A stretch of DNA of 64,000 bases from Caproicibacter sp047833665. Its GTDB lineage: Bacteria > Bacillota > Clostridia > Oscillospirales > Acutalibacteraceae. This document shows positions 8,715-20,579 of the stretch, one piece after another. The stretch is taken from positions 62,001 to 126,000 of the forward strand of contig CP181261.1 of NCBI GenBank assembly GCA_047833665.1, given 5' to 3'. Both the position numbers and the translations under genes were made by a program. Position 1 is the stretch's first letter. The number at the start of each line of letters is the position of its first letter. The notes under the pieces were generated by a model, which searched no databases, had not been told where the DNA came from, and was given only the letters and a program-made list of their open reading frames with translations.

Positions 8715-9599
8715 TTACAAATATTTTTTTATCTGTTCGATTAGTTCTTCTTTCTGCGCCTGATCCAAATCAATTAAAGGCTTACGCATGTGGCCGCCTT
8801 TCAGGCCTCTGTAATCAAGAACCGTTTTAAAATATGCCATATCTGCACCGGAACGAATGATTTCACAAATTTCATTTGCGATCTTTTGTTCTTTGAGCGC
8901 TTTCTGATAATCCCCTTTACAGAAAGCGTCATATACTGCCACAAAGTGTTCCGGCATCGGACCTGAACAGCCAGATACAGTTCCGTCCGCACCCATGACA
9001 AGCGCCGGAAGGAACAGGCGATCCGTCCCGAATAAAACTGAAAATTCCCCATTATTGATTTTTAAATATTCATTAATTCTCAGCATATCCGGGTAACTGT
9101 ATTTGATACCTACCACATTTTTACACCTGTCAGCAATTTCCTGCACCACATGCGGTTTTAAATCATTTGCCGCACACTGTGGGATGGAATAAAGATAAAT
9201 GGGGAAATCTATTGGCAGACTGTTTGCAATCTCCTCATAATACAGAACCATCGCTTTATCATTCACGCTAAAATAGCTTGGGGTTACAATTCCAATGCCA
9301 TCCGCGCCGATTTTATATGCATGCTTTGCCAAGCGAAGTGTTTCGGGTAAGGTTGTTGCACCAACATGGATGTATACAGGAACTCTGCCTGCTGCCGTTT
9401 CAACAACGGTTTGTGCAACTAATTCTCTTTCTTCCGGCGTCATGAGATACATTTCCCCGGTGGTACCCGTCGGATATAGGCAGTTAACCCCTTTCTGAAT
9501 TAAAAATTCTGTTTGTTTTTTCAATGCTTCAGTATCCACATGATCGTGCTCATCAAACGGGGTTGTCATCGCAGTGATTACGCCATACAGTTTTTTCAA
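8715..9599 (-). CDS. DapA/NanA-family class I lyase (pyruvate aldolase type)
   Basis: 294 residues, a (beta/alpha)8 barrel of the dihydrodipicolinate synthase superfamily. The Thr pair is in YPTGTTGEMYLMTPEE, the Tyr in PIYLYSIPQCA and the Schiff-base Lys in VVGIKYSYPDM. True DapA carries an Arg just after the Tyr (YNVPxR); here the stretch is YSIPQCA. A sugar-acid aldolase or lyase making or using pyruvate is therefore more likely than lysine synthesis. It starts with TTG behind AAGGAGGAAGACAA. It heads the lyase-tctCBA operon and is divergent from dhaKL. Confidence 0.85.
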   Translation of the reverse strand: MKKLYGVITAMTTPFDEHDHVDTEALKKQTEFLIQKGVNCLYPTGTTGEMYLMTPEERELVAQTVVETAAGRVPVYIHVGATTLPETLRLAKHAYKIGADGIGIVTPSYFSVNDKAMVLYYEEIANSLPIDFPIYLYSIPQCAANDLKPHVVQEIADRCKNVVGIKYSYPDMLRINEYLKINNGEFSVLFGTDRLFLPALVMGADGTVSGCSGPMPEHFVAVYDAFCKGDYQKALKEQKIANEICEIIRSGADMAYFKTVLDYRGLKGGHMRKPLIDLDQAQKEELIEQIKKYL

Positions 9600-9631
9600 T
9601 TGTCTTCCTCCTTCTTAAAGTAAATCAGCCT

Positions 9632-9644
9632 TGTTTAGTAAACA
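9632..9644. promoter_or_regulatory. Perfect 13-bp dyad, possible operator
   Basis: TGTTTA-G-TAAACA lies in the 295-base space between the lyase gene and dhaK, downstream of the lyase promoter. It could bind the LacI-family regulator. Its odd-length centre is not the usual CG-centred LacI form, so this is tentative. Confidence 0.3.
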
Positions 9645-9740
9645 GATCTTAAAGCAAACAGCTAGTATTAAAATAGCATCTTTTATATCACTAAAATTCA
9701 TTTAATATTTCAATTAAATTTTATTGAATTCAACACTATC

Positions 9741-9769
9741 AATATAGCATCATTCGTCAAATATGTCAA
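9741..9769 (-). promoter_or_regulatory. Sigma-A promoter of the lyase-tctCBA operon
   Basis: Minus strand: TTGACA (complement of 9764-9769), 17-base spacer, TATATT (complement of 9741-9746). A near-consensus promoter about 140 bases upstream of the TTG start, leaving a long leader. Confidence 0.7.
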
Positions 9770-9803
9770 TAATAAATTTATTTTTTTGATTTTATATATA
9801 ATA

Positions 9804-9832
9804 TTGACAATTACCAATGCGAGTGCTATGAT
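9804..9832 (+). promoter_or_regulatory. Sigma-A promoter of dhaK-dhaL
   Basis: TTGACA at 9804-9809, a 17-base spacer and TATGAT at 9827-9832, about 60 bases before the dhaK ATG. It is back to back with the lyase promoter 35 bases away, so one bound regulator could control both. Confidence 0.75.
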
Positions 9833-9894
9833 TTTTACATCGCCAAATGTTTATTTATGTTTAATATTTTGTTTAGTGTATCGGAGGGTTAATC

Positions 9895-10899
9895 ATGCAA
9901 AGGCTGCTGAATCAGGCAAAGGACTATGTTGATGAAATGCTGGACGGTATTTATCTTGCCCACTCTTCTCAGGTAAAATTTATTAACAACGACAAAAGGT
10001 GTCTAGTCGCTACCAGAAAGAAAAAGGGCAAAGTAGGAATTGTCACCGGCGGCGGCTCCGGACATCTGCCGCTGTTCTTGGGGTATGTTGGTGAAGGATT
10101 GCTGGACGGATGCTGCGTTGGCGGCGTTTTTCAATCCCCTAGTTCTATGCAGATTTTAGACGTTACAAAAGAAGTAGACAGCGGCGCTGGTGTTCTCTAT
10201 CTTTACGGAAATTACGGCGGGGACATCATGAACTTTGATATGGCAAAAGATATGGCGGAAATGGAAAATATTCAAGTCCGCCAAGTGGTGGCCGGGGATG
10301 ATGTGGCATCCGCACCTAAAGGTATGGAAAATAAGCGCCGCGGTGTGGCCGGTATTTTTTATGCGTATAAGGTTGCCGGGGGTGCGGCGGAAGCAATGCT
10401 GCCACTTGCGGAAGTGGAACGACTGGCTAAAAAAGCATGTGAAAACGTGCGCAGCATGGGTGTTGCCCTAACCCCTTGCACAATTCCTGAACTGGGCAAA
10501 TCCAATTTCACTATTGCCGACGGAGAGATGGATCTTGGCATGGGAATTCACGGCGAACCGGGAATTCAGGTAAGCAAACTGAAAACCGCAGATGAAATTG
10601 TTGACGAAATTCTTTCTCATATTTTACCCGATCTTCCCTATGAAAAAGGGGATGAGGTTTCGGTACTTGTAAACGGACTGGGTGCAACACCAAAAGAAGA
10701 ACTCTATATTGTCTACCGGCGTGTTGCATCTGTTCTGGCTGAAAAAGGCATCTCCATTTTCAATAATTATATTGGAGAATTCGCCACTTCGATGGATATG
10801 GCCGGTATGTCCATTTCCCTCTTAAAACTTGACGATGAGCTAAAAACCTACCTTTCTATGCCATGTGCAACGCCATTTTTCCTGCAGAATCAAATATAA
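9895..10899 (+). CDS. dhaK: DhaK-family kinase, substrate-binding subunit
   Basis: 334 residues. The DhaK domain is marked by VGIVTGGGSGHLPLFLGYVG, LYGNYGGDIMNFDMA and VAGDDVASAP. The histidine that binds the carbonyl of dihydroxyacetone in characterised enzymes lies in MGIHGEPGIQ. It binds a ketone or aldose for phosphorylation by DhaL. ATG follows CGGAGGGTTAATC. No DhaM phosphocarrier gene is in the window, so whether phosphate comes from PEP or ATP is open. Its position beside a TctABC/lyase operon suggests a C3-C4 carbonyl product of acid cleavage as substrate. Confidence 0.9.
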   Translation: MQRLLNQAKDYVDEMLDGIYLAHSSQVKFINNDKRCLVATRKKKGKVGIVTGGGSGHLPLFLGYVGEGLLDGCCVGGVFQSPSSMQILDVTKEVDSGAGVLYLYGNYGGDIMNFDMAKDMAEMENIQVRQVVAGDDVASAPKGMENKRRGVAGIFYAYKVAGGAAEAMLPLAEVERLAKKACENVRSMGVALTPCTIPELGKSNFTIADGEMDLGMGIHGEPGIQVSKLKTADEIVDEILSHILPDLPYEKGDEVSVLVNGLGATPKEELYIVYRRVASVLAEKGISIFNNYIGEFATSMDMAGMSISLLKLDDELKTYLSMPCATPFFLQNQI

Positions 10900-10911
10900 G
10901 GAGAAGCCGCA

Positions 10912-11547
10912 ATGAATGTTTTTTCTAAATCTGAACTGATTAATTTTATTTGTGAAACTTCTCGTTTGATGGAGGAGAAGAAAGACTACCTAATTGAACT
11001 GGACGCCGCTATGGGTGACGGCGACCTTGGATTAACCATGACAGCCGGTTTTGGCAAAGCCAAAGAATTTGTCTGCTCCAGTGAGGAAACCGACCTTGGA
11101 AAACTGCTGATGCAGACCGGCATGGTATTCGCTCGCACCGTTCCTTCTACAATGGGCACACTGATTGCTTCCGCTTTCTTAAAAGCTGGCAAAGGTGCTT
11201 CCGGCAAGACAGAACTGACTGCAGAGGACTTAGCCGATTTTGCAGAAAATTTTTATCGCGGAATTATGGAGCGCGGAAAAGCACAGCGCGGCAACAGAAC
11301 AATTGTGGACTCCCTTGCACCTGCTGCAGATGCACTGAGAAAAGCTGCTGAAGAAGGACTGCCTCTATCAGAATGCTGCAAACGTGCTCTAAAAGGAGCA
11401 GAAGAAGGAGTAGAAGCCACAAAGTCCATGCTCCCTTCTTTTGGCAGAGCCGTATATTTTGGCGAAAAAGCACTGGGACGGCCTGATCAGGGTGCCTTGG
11501 TTGGTCTATATATCTATCAAGCACTAGCGAATGCCACAAAGGACTAA
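10912..11547 (+). CDS. dhaL: DhaL-family kinase, nucleotide-binding subunit
   Basis: 211 residues, the normal DhaL length. The Mg-ADP-binding aspartates are in ELDAAMGDGDLGLTM; GTLIASAFLKAGK and RTIVDSLAPAADAL match the helical barrel. It starts 13 bases after dhaK with SD AAGGAGAAG, so the two are one unit. It transfers phosphate to the DhaK-bound substrate. A rho-independent terminator follows at 11581. Confidence 0.92.
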   Translation: MNVFSKSELINFICETSRLMEEKKDYLIELDAAMGDGDLGLTMTAGFGKAKEFVCSSEETDLGKLLMQTGMVFARTVPSTMGTLIASAFLKAGKGASGKTELTAEDLADFAENFYRGIMERGKAQRGNRTIVDSLAPAADALRKAAEEGLPLSECCKRALKGAEEGVEATKSMLPSFGRAVYFGEKALGRPDQGALVGLYIYQALANATKD

Positions 11548-11580
11548 TAAACTTAAAATTCTCAAAGAAATTCTCAAAGC

Positions 11581-11627
11581 AACGCCCATCTTCGGATTTT
11601 GCCACCGAGGATGGGCGTTTTTTTTTA
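11581..11627 (+). terminator. Rho-independent terminator after dhaL
   Basis: A 15-base stem arm (AACGCCCATCTTCGG with CCGAGGATGGGCGTT) followed by a run of eight or more T. Confidence 0.92.
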
Positions 11628-11768
11628 GAGGATTCTCTTTTATAACTTTGTAAGAATACCGGATGAAATCACTATTACTGTATATCAAAGCCGGAATGAT
11701 TTCTAAACCCGAACATGATATAATAAACTAAAAATTATCGCGATTATCGCGCAGGAGGATAAAATCAA

Positions 11769-12805
11769 ATGGCAGCAGTCGGAAAAATGCCGGCAGAGTG
11801 GGAAAAACATGAAAGGACGCTCATCCAGTGGCCGGTGCGAGAATCTCTGGTCCACCCGAAAAATTATGAAGAGGTTTGTGAAGGTTATGCGGCTGTCGTG
11901 CGTGCCGCTGCGGAGTTTGAACCTGTAACGGTGATTGCGGACCGAGAGACTGCCGTTCAAGCCGCGAATCTTTGCGGTGAAGGGGTAGAAATTTTCACTG
12001 CACCCCACAGCGATGCGTGGGTAAGAGATAGTGGCCCCACAATTGTACGAGACAGCAACGGCTCCCGACTCGGCGTGCGGTGGCAATTTAACGCATGGGG
12101 CGAAAAATACACCCCGTATGAGCCGGACCATGAAGCAACACGCGCGGTGCTGGAGCATCTGAAAATTCCGCGCATCGATGCGCCGATTGTGCTTGAAGGC
12201 GGCTCGATTCACACGGACGGACAGGGCACTCTGCTGACAACGGAGCAGTGCTTGCTTAATCCGAACCGAAACCCGAATTTAAGCCGGCAGAAGATTGAAA
12301 ATACGCTGCGTGAATTTCTCGGCGTTGAGAAAATCATTTGGCTCAAACGCGGGCTTGCAGGCGATGAAACGGATGGACATGTGGACAACCTTGCCTGTTT
12401 TGCAAAACCCGGTACAGTGATATGGCAGGTATGCAACGACCCTGAGGATGAAAATTACGCCATCACACAAGAAAACCGGAATATTTTGCGTGCTGCGCGG
12501 GATGCGCATGGACGGGCACTGAAACTCATTGAGATTCCGCAGCCGCCTGCGCGCTGCTATAACGGAACTCGGCTGACGCTAAGCTATCTGAATTTTTACC
12601 TTGTCAACGGCGGGCTGATTCTTCCGATTTTCGGCGGAGATGCCGCAAAAACGGACGAAGCCGCAATTAAAATTTTACAGGAAGTCTTTCCGGGGAGAAA
12701 AATCAAAACTGTGGACGGGATTCCCCTCGTGCGCGAAGGAGGAAATGTTCACTGCATCACTCAGCAGATACCCGCCAAATGTCAAAACGCAAAGGAGGCA
12801 GACAC

Positions 12806-12809
<4 letters not shown>
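11769..12809 (+). CDS. aguA: Agmatine deiminase
   Basis: 346 residues, typical for AguA, which converts agmatine to N-carbamoylputrescine and ammonia. Family landmarks: PAEWEKHERTLIQWP at the start, SDAWVRDSGPT, VLEGGSIHTDGQGTLL, GDETDGHVDNLACF, and the catalytic Cys in EGGNVHCITQQIP at the C terminus. ATG follows GCAGGAGGATAAAATCAA. It overlaps aguB by an ATGA junction. The agmatine source (arginine decarboxylase) is not in the window, but the arginine operon lies 1.8 kb downstream. Confidence 0.96.
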
Positions 12810-13684
<875 letters not shown>

Positions 13685-13730
13685 GCAAACAAAATGTGCC
13701 GGTTTCAAATATATACAAAAAATAGCGCTA

Positions 13731-13766
13731 AAAAACCGGACGGCAATTGAGCCGCCCGGTTTTTTA
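13731..13766. terminator. Bidirectional terminator between aguB and the flavin reductase gene
   Basis: AAAAACCGGACGGC pairs with GCCGCCCGGTTTTT around a six-base loop. A and T tracts on either side serve the convergent genes. Confidence 0.9.
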
Positions 13767-13797
13767 TACGTATGCTTATCTTTTGAGAAAAATTGTC

Positions 13798-14301
13798 TCA
13801 CACTTTTTTCAGAACTTTTTCGATTTCGCCGATGAACACTTTATGATAATCTTTATTTGGATAATTGGCAGCATCCAGCGATGGGTCGATAAAACACTCA
13901 GGCTCCATGGTCTGTTTATAAAGTTTGCGGCAGATGAATACAAGTTTTGCCTCATTAAAATACGGCGCTTTTTCCGTAAACACGGGAGTAAGTCCCGCTG
14001 CTTTAATTTTGTCGCCGTCACGGCCGGAATGACTGCCGCAGTAATTGAGTGCTTGACGGTGGGATTCATCAAATACGCAGAGCGAATAATGGGATTCCTT
14101 ATCAAGGAATTCTAATGTGTAGCGGGATGGACGAATGTAGATGGTGGAAACCGGCTTGTTCCACAGAACACCAAGCCCGCCCCAACTGGCGGTCATCGTG
14201 TTGCATTTTTCCGCATTGCCCGCGGTAACCAGCATCCACTCTTTGCCGATCATGGTAAAAGGATTAAACTGAAGTTCTGAAACCGGAATTTCCTGAAACA
14301 T
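13798..14301 (-). CDS. Flavin reductase-like domain protein
   Basis: 167 residues with the FMN-binding split-barrel pattern of the flavin reductase family: FTMIGKEWMLVTAG, NTMTASWGGLGVLWNKP, and IYIRPSRYTLEFL. Characterised relatives reduce FMN or bind flavin as electron carriers; the partner is unknown. ATG follows AAGGAGGAATCAAC. It stands alone, convergent with aguB. Confidence 0.82.
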   Translation of the reverse strand: MFQEIPVSELQFNPFTMIGKEWMLVTAGNAEKCNTMTASWGGLGVLWNKPVSTIYIRPSRYTLEFLDKESHYSLCVFDESHRQALNYCGSHSGRDGDKIKAAGLTPVFTEKAPYFNEAKLVFICRKLYKQTMEPECFIDPSLDAANYPNKDYHKVFIGEIEKVLKKV

Positions 14302-14480
14302 GTTGATTCCTCCTTGATAGATTCTAGGCCTTTTTGGGAAATGATGTTTGGGAATACAGCGGCTGAAAATCCGCTTTTCTTATTTTAGTCTTTTTTCCCT
14401 CTGGGCGCAACTTGGGATGCGTGTGACGATATTGTAAAATTTGCTGTGAATAGCAATTGTATTTTTATACAAAACGCGGA

Positions 14481-14532
14481 AATGAATAATTATGCAAAAA
14501 TCACTTGAAATTTTGCATAATCGGTGTATAAT
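14481..14532 (+). promoter_or_regulatory. argG promoter with ARG-box-like operator
   Basis: AATGAATAATTATGCAAA (14481-14498) matches the ArgR/AhrC half-site pattern TGAAT-four-ATTCA with one change. It sits directly upstream of TTGAAA (14505-14510), a 16-base spacer and TATAAT (14527-14532). Repression by arginine-bound ArgR would fit the seven downstream arg genes. A second, weaker inverted half lies at about 14510-14520. Confidence 0.6.
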
Positions 14533-14596
14533 GAGACACAGAATAGAATTTTGTTAGACAGATTACAAAGTGAATTTAAAAAGGTGGCTGTGTGCA

Positions 14597-15817
14597 ATGT
14601 CAGATAAAATTAAAAAAGTAGTACTTGCGTATTCCGGTGGACTGGATACATCTATTATTATTCCATGGCTGAAAGAAAACTACGATAATTGCGAAGTCAT
14701 CGCCGTAGCGGCGGATGTCGGGCAGGGTGCGGAACTGTCCGGTCTGGAAGAAAAAGCCAAAAAGACAGGCGCTTCCAAACTATACATCGCGGACCTGAAA
14801 AAGCAGCTGGTAGAAGACTACATCTGGCCGACTTTGAAGGCAGACGCAGTGTATGAAGGAAAATATCTGCTCGGCACTTCGTTTGCAAGGCCTCTGATTG
14901 CAAAACGTTTAGTGGAAATCGCCAAAGCGGAAGGCGCAGATGCAATTGCGCATGGGTGCACCGGCAAGGGCAATGACCAAGTCCGCTTTGAGCTTGGAAT
15001 CAAGGCCTTTGCTCCGGACATGAAGATTATTGCACCGTGGAGAATTTGGGATATTAAATCCCGCGATGAGGAAATTGACTATGCCGAAGCGCATAATGTT
15101 CCGCTGAATATCACAAGGGAAACCAACTACTCCAAAGACAAAAACCTTTGGCATCTTTCTCATGAGGGTCTGGATTTGGAAGACCCGGCAAATGAACCGC
15201 AGTACGACAAAATTCTGGAACTCGGCGTTTCACCCGAAAAAGCTCCGGATAAGCCAACTTATGTGACCATTTCATTTGAAAAGGGTATTCCTGTAAAACT
15301 CAACGGCGAAACACTGTGCGGGGTTGACTTGATTGCAAAACTCAACAAAATCGGCGGCGAAAACGGAATTGGTATTATCGACCTGCTCGAAAATCGGCTT
15401 GTGGGCATGAAGTCTAGGGGCGTGTACGAAACCCCGGGCGGCACAATTCTGTACCACGCTCACCGCAAACTGGAAGAACTTTGTTTGGATAAGGATACGT
15501 TCCACTTTAAACAGATGGTTGCGCAGAAATTCTCCGAGCTGGTGTACGACGGCAAATGGTTTACTCCTTTGCGGGAAGCACTTTCCGCATTTGTAGATTC
15601 CACCCAGCAGAATGTAACGGGCGATGTAAAACTGAAGCTCTATAAGGGCAATATCATCGATGCAGGCGCAACTTCTCCGTATTCACTCTACGACGAAGAG
15701 ATCGCTACATTCAGTGAGGATCATGTCTACAATCAAGCGGACGCAGAAGGATTTATCAATCTATTCGGTCTGCCGATTACCGTACAGGCGCTAAAAAAAC
15801 AAAAAGATAAAGAATAA
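14597..15817 (+). CDS. argG: Argininosuccinate synthase
   Basis: 406 residues from ATG at 14597, preferred over the GTG at 14570 because AAGGTGG lies just upstream and the family begins shortly before VVLAYSGGLDTS. That ATP-binding loop, DVGQGAEL, GTSFARPLIAK and HGCTGKGNDQVRFE are diagnostic. It joins citrulline and aspartate using ATP. First gene of the arginine operon, behind an ARG-box-like promoter; a stem-loop separates it from argH. Confidence 0.97.
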   Translation: MSDKIKKVVLAYSGGLDTSIIIPWLKENYDNCEVIAVAADVGQGAELSGLEEKAKKTGASKLYIADLKKQLVEDYIWPTLKADAVYEGKYLLGTSFARPLIAKRLVEIAKAEGADAIAHGCTGKGNDQVRFELGIKAFAPDMKIIAPWRIWDIKSRDEEIDYAEAHNVPLNITRETNYSKDKNLWHLSHEGLDLEDPANEPQYDKILELGVSPEKAPDKPTYVTISFEKGIPVKLNGETLCGVDLIAKLNKIGGENGIGIIDLLENRLVGMKSRGVYETPGGTILYHAHRKLEELCLDKDTFHFKQMVAQKFSELVYDGKWFTPLREALSAFVDSTQQNVTGDVKLKLYKGNIIDAGATSPYSLYDEEIATFSEDHVYNQADAEGFINLFGLPITVQALKKQKDKE

Positions 15818-15854
15818 GTTCAGCACGATTATAGAGATTATAGAATTAATTGAA

Positions 15855-15918
15855 AAGGGGAACGTCCCGAAAACGATACCCAATCGCTTTCCGGGGCCGC
15901 CCCCCTTCCTTTTATTTT
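15855..15918 (+). terminator. Stem-loop between argG and argH, terminator or attenuator
   Basis: AAGGGG and TCCCGAAAACGAT pair imperfectly with ATCGCTTTCCGGGG and CCCCCCTT, then a T-rich tract. The other six arg genes follow, so it probably acts as partial termination or mRNA processing, giving more argG message than argH-F. Confidence 0.6.
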
Positions 15919-15942
15919 TATTCTGCATAAGGGGGAAGCCTT

Positions 15943-17321
<1,379 letters not shown>

Positions 17322-17325
<4 letters not shown>

Positions 17326-18356
17326 TTAAAGCCGGAATTGTCGGCGCAACCGGATATGCGGGTGCAGAATTGGCGCGCTTGCTTTCACAGCATCCGGATG
17401 TACAGCTTGCGGCGGCCAGCTCCGTCAGCTTTCAGGGAGAAGCTCTCAGTGAAGTATACAATTCGTATTATCATCTTTGCGATATACAATGCGGAACACA
17501 AGAGGAAGTGGTGGAGCGCAGTGATGTGATATTTGCTGCCCTGCCGCACGGACTTTCGCAGGAGCTTGCCGCCGCATGTGCAAAACAAGGCAAGGTATTT
17601 ATTGACCTCGGGGCCGATTTTCGCCTTAAAAATGAAGAGGACTATAAAAAATGGTATCACGGAACGTTTTTATACCCCGAACTGCATAAGCAGGCAGTTT
17701 ATGGACTGCCTGAGTTGTTTCGGGCAGAATTTGCAGGCAAAAAAATCGTTGCAAATCCCGGGTGCTTTACAACGGCTGTCCCGCTTGCCTTAGCGCCTGC
17801 GCTGCGTTGCGGATTCATTGAGCCGAGCGGGATTATTGCAGACTGCAAAAGCGGTGTGACCGGCGCCGGAAGAAAGCTGACACAAAACACGCATTTTGCG
17901 GAGCTAAATGAGGGTTTTTCCGCCTACAAGGTTGCAAACCATCGGCATAATCCGGAAATGGAACAGTCCCTGCGCCTTGTTTCAGGTCAGGATGTAACCA
18001 TCACATTTGTACCGCATCTGCTGCCCGTTAACCGCGGAATTCTGGCAACATGTTACGCTCGGCTTAAAGACGGTGCAACGCCGGAGCAAGTGCGGACGGC
18101 ATATGAGGAACAGTATGCAAACGAGTATTTTATCCGCCTGCTGCCCGAGGGACGTGTGGCAGACATCAAGAATGTACGGCTGTCTAATTTTTGTGACATC
18201 TCGCTCCATTTCGACCCACATGCTTCAATGCTGATTGCCATTTCCGCCATCGACAACATGGTTAAAGGCGCTGCGGGGCAGGCGGTGCAGAACATGAATA
18301 TTCTATTCGGTCTCGATGAGAAGGCAGGACTAACTGCGATTCCTCCTGCTTTTTAA
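17322..18356 (+). CDS. argC: N-acetyl-gamma-glutamyl-phosphate reductase
   Basis: 344 residues. It has the N-terminal NADP-binding GIVGATGYAGAELARLL, the catalytic Cys in VANPGCFTTAVPLALAP, and VPHLLPVNRGILATCY. It reduces N-acetylglutamyl phosphate to the semialdehyde. The start at 17322 overlaps the argH stop and follows GGAGGGAAAG. An upstream in-frame ATG at 17226 lies inside argH and has no family sequence. Confidence 0.96.
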
Positions 18357-18466
18357 ACATCTGGCAGGAATGGTTGATAAAGAATTATGAAATATCATGA
18401 ATCTGTCTGCTGCTGCGGCGGGCAAATATCCCTCGTGCAGACAGAAAAGATTCGGGAGGCATAACA

Positions 18467-19690
18467 ATGGCAGTTCAATTTGTGGAAGGCGGCGTAACCG
18501 CCGCGCAGGGCTTTACAGCGTGTGGAATGCACTGCGGTATCCGAAAAAACACATCAAAACCAGACCTTGCTATGATTTATTCTTCAGTCCCTTGTACTGC
18601 TGCAGCGGTATATACGCAAAATCTGGTAAAAGGAGCGCCGATACTGGTCACAAAAGAGCATCTAAAGGACGGAAAAGCCCGCGCGGTGATTGTCAACAGC
18701 GGCAACGCCAACACCTGCAACGCGGACGGAGTGGAAAAAGCCAAACGAATGTGCCGCTGTACCGCGCAGGTCTTGGGCATTGAGGAAAGCGATGTCATTG
18801 TTGCTTCCACAGGAGTCATCGGCGTGCCGCTACCCATAGAACCAATCGAAAACGCTGTTCCAAAGCTGGCTCCTCTGCTGTCTCGGAATGGTTCCCCAGA
18901 AGCGGCAAAAGCGATTATGACAACCGATACAGTAGTAAAAAATCTGGCGGTGCAATGTACCCTTGGCGGAAAAACCGTCCATATCGGCGGAATTGCAAAG
19001 GGTTCCGGTATGATTCACCCCAACATGGGCACAATGCTTTGCTTTTTGACAACGGATGCCGCTGTTTCCTCCCCGGTGCTGGATACTGCACTGCGTGCGG
19101 CGGTGGAGAAAAGCTTTAACATGGTCAGCGTGGACGGAGATACATCGACAAACGACACCTGCACCATCATGGCCTCCGGCCTTGCGGGAAACACGGAATT
19201 GACGCAGGCATCGGGCCGCGATTACGAAGTATTTGCGGAGGCGCTGCTGGAACTTTGCACCGCACTTGCAAAAATGATTGCAAAAGACGGTGAAGGAGCA
19301 TCCCGACTGCTCATCTGTACCGTGACCGGCGCAAAGGATGAAGAAAATGCCAAAAAAGCCGCAAAGGGAGTCATTACTTCCAATTTGTTCAAGGCGGCAA
19401 TGTTTGGCGCCGATGCAAACTGGGGCCGAGTTCTCTGCGCCGTTGGATACAGCGGAGCCGAAACCGATGTGAACAAAATCAATGTATCTTTTTCCTCCGG
19501 CGCGGGCAGCATCACGGTTTGCAAAAATGGTTCCGGAATTGAATTCAGCGAAGAGCTGGCGAAAAAGGTTTTATCCAAAGACGAAATAACCGTTTTGGTG
19601 GAACTTGGCGACGGCAGCGCACAAGCGACAGCTTTCGGCTGTGACTTAACTTACGACTATGTAAAAATCAACGGGGACTACCGTACCTGA
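18467..19690 (+). CDS. argJ: Glutamate N-acetyltransferase / ornithine acetyltransferase
   Basis: 407 residues. ArgJ is made as a proenzyme that cleaves itself before a Thr nucleophile, here in KGSGMIHPNMGTMLCFL (T of GTML; most members have ATML). Supporting motifs: IVNSGNANTCNADG and NWGRVLCAVGYSG. It recycles the acetyl group from acetylornithine to glutamate and may also use acetyl-CoA. A 110-base gap before it holds an 8-pair hairpin (CTGTCTGC with GCAGACAG, about 18403-18444). SD is GGGAGG. Confidence 0.95.
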   Translation: MAVQFVEGGVTAAQGFTACGMHCGIRKNTSKPDLAMIYSSVPCTAAAVYTQNLVKGAPILVTKEHLKDGKARAVIVNSGNANTCNADGVEKAKRMCRCTAQVLGIEESDVIVASTGVIGVPLPIEPIENAVPKLAPLLSRNGSPEAAKAIMTTDTVVKNLAVQCTLGGKTVHIGGIAKGSGMIHPNMGTMLCFLTTDAAVSSPVLDTALRAAVEKSFNMVSVDGDTSTNDTCTIMASGLAGNTELTQASGRDYEVFAEALLELCTALAKMIAKDGEGASRLLICTVTGAKDEENAKKAAKGVITSNLFKAAMFGADANWGRVLCAVGYSGAETDVNKINVSFSSGAGSITVCKNGSGIEFSEELAKKVLSKDEITVLVELGDGSAQATAFGCDLTYDYVKINGDYRT

Positions 19691-19703
19691 CGGAGGGATG
19701 GCC

Positions 19704-20561
19704 ATGCAGATTTCCAATACGGACCGGGCACAGGTTCTGGTGCAGGCCCTGCCGTATATTCAGACACACGCAGGAAGAACGATTGTGGTAAAATACGGCG
19801 GCAGCGCAATGGTGGATGAAAAGCTCAAGGACGCCGTTATGAGCGATATCGTTCTGATGCAGCTGGTTGGCATCCGCGTCGTTGTAGTACACGGCGGCGG
19901 GAAAGAAATCAATGAGATGCTGAAAAAAATCGGCAAAGAAAGCCGCTTTGTGGGCGGACTGCGATACACTGACCGCGAAACAATCGATATTGTACAAATG
20001 GTGCTGGCAGGCAAAGTCAACAAGGATCTTGTTCAGCTTCTGGAGCAGCACGGCGGGCGCTCTGTAGGTCTTTGCGGGCTTGATGACGGCATGCTGATTG
20101 CCGAACAGCACCACGGAGACGAAGATTTAGGCTATGTGGGTGATATTACCCATGTGAACCCCGCTGTGATTCACAATGCCACGGAGAGTGGATACATACC
20201 GGTGATTTCCACCATCGCCGGCGGCAAAAACGGTGAAGTATACAACATCAATGCAGATATCGCAGCAGCCCGGATTGCAGCAGAGTTGGGAGCTGAAAAG
20301 CTGATTTTGATGACCGATGTGCGCGGACTGCTCCGGGATAAAAATGATGAGAGTACGCTCATTCCGGTTTTGAATGTGAGCGATGTTCCAAAACTGCGGA
20401 ATCAGGGCATCATCAGCGGCGGCATGATTCCAAAAATCGAATGCTGTGTGGATGCGGTTCGCCGCGGCGTGGAGCGGGCACATATTATTGACGGACGGAT
20501 TCCTCATTCCATTTTGGTGGAATTGTTCTCCGATGAAGGAATCGGAACCATGCTGTGTTAG
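19704..20561 (+). CDS. argB: Acetylglutamate kinase
   Basis: 285 residues, amino acid kinase family. KYGGSAMVDEKLK and VVVHGGGKEINEML bind nucleotide and acetylglutamate; INADIAAARIAAELGAEKLI and GGMIPKIECC complete the fold. It phosphorylates N-acetylglutamate. ATG at 19704 is chosen because GGAGGG ends six bases earlier; the ATG at 19698 would touch it. It follows argJ by 13 bases. Confidence 0.96.
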   Translation: MQISNTDRAQVLVQALPYIQTHAGRTIVVKYGGSAMVDEKLKDAVMSDIVLMQLVGIRVVVVHGGGKEINEMLKKIGKESRFVGGLRYTDRETIDIVQMVLAGKVNKDLVQLLEQHGGRSVGLCGLDDGMLIAEQHHGDEDLGYVGDITHVNPAVIHNATESGYIPVISTIAGGKNGEVYNINADIAAARIAAELGAEKLILMTDVRGLLRDKNDESTLIPVLNVSDVPKLRNQGIISGGMIPKIECCVDAVRRGVERAHIIDGRIPHSILVELFSDEGIGTMLC

Positions 20562-20579
20562 AACGGAGGGAAAATTCCA

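Noticed and set aside
8715..9599. Assignment as dapA of lysine synthesis, paired with dapB at 42079
   Set aside because: The DapA Arg after the catalytic Tyr is missing and the gene is in a transport/catabolism operon.
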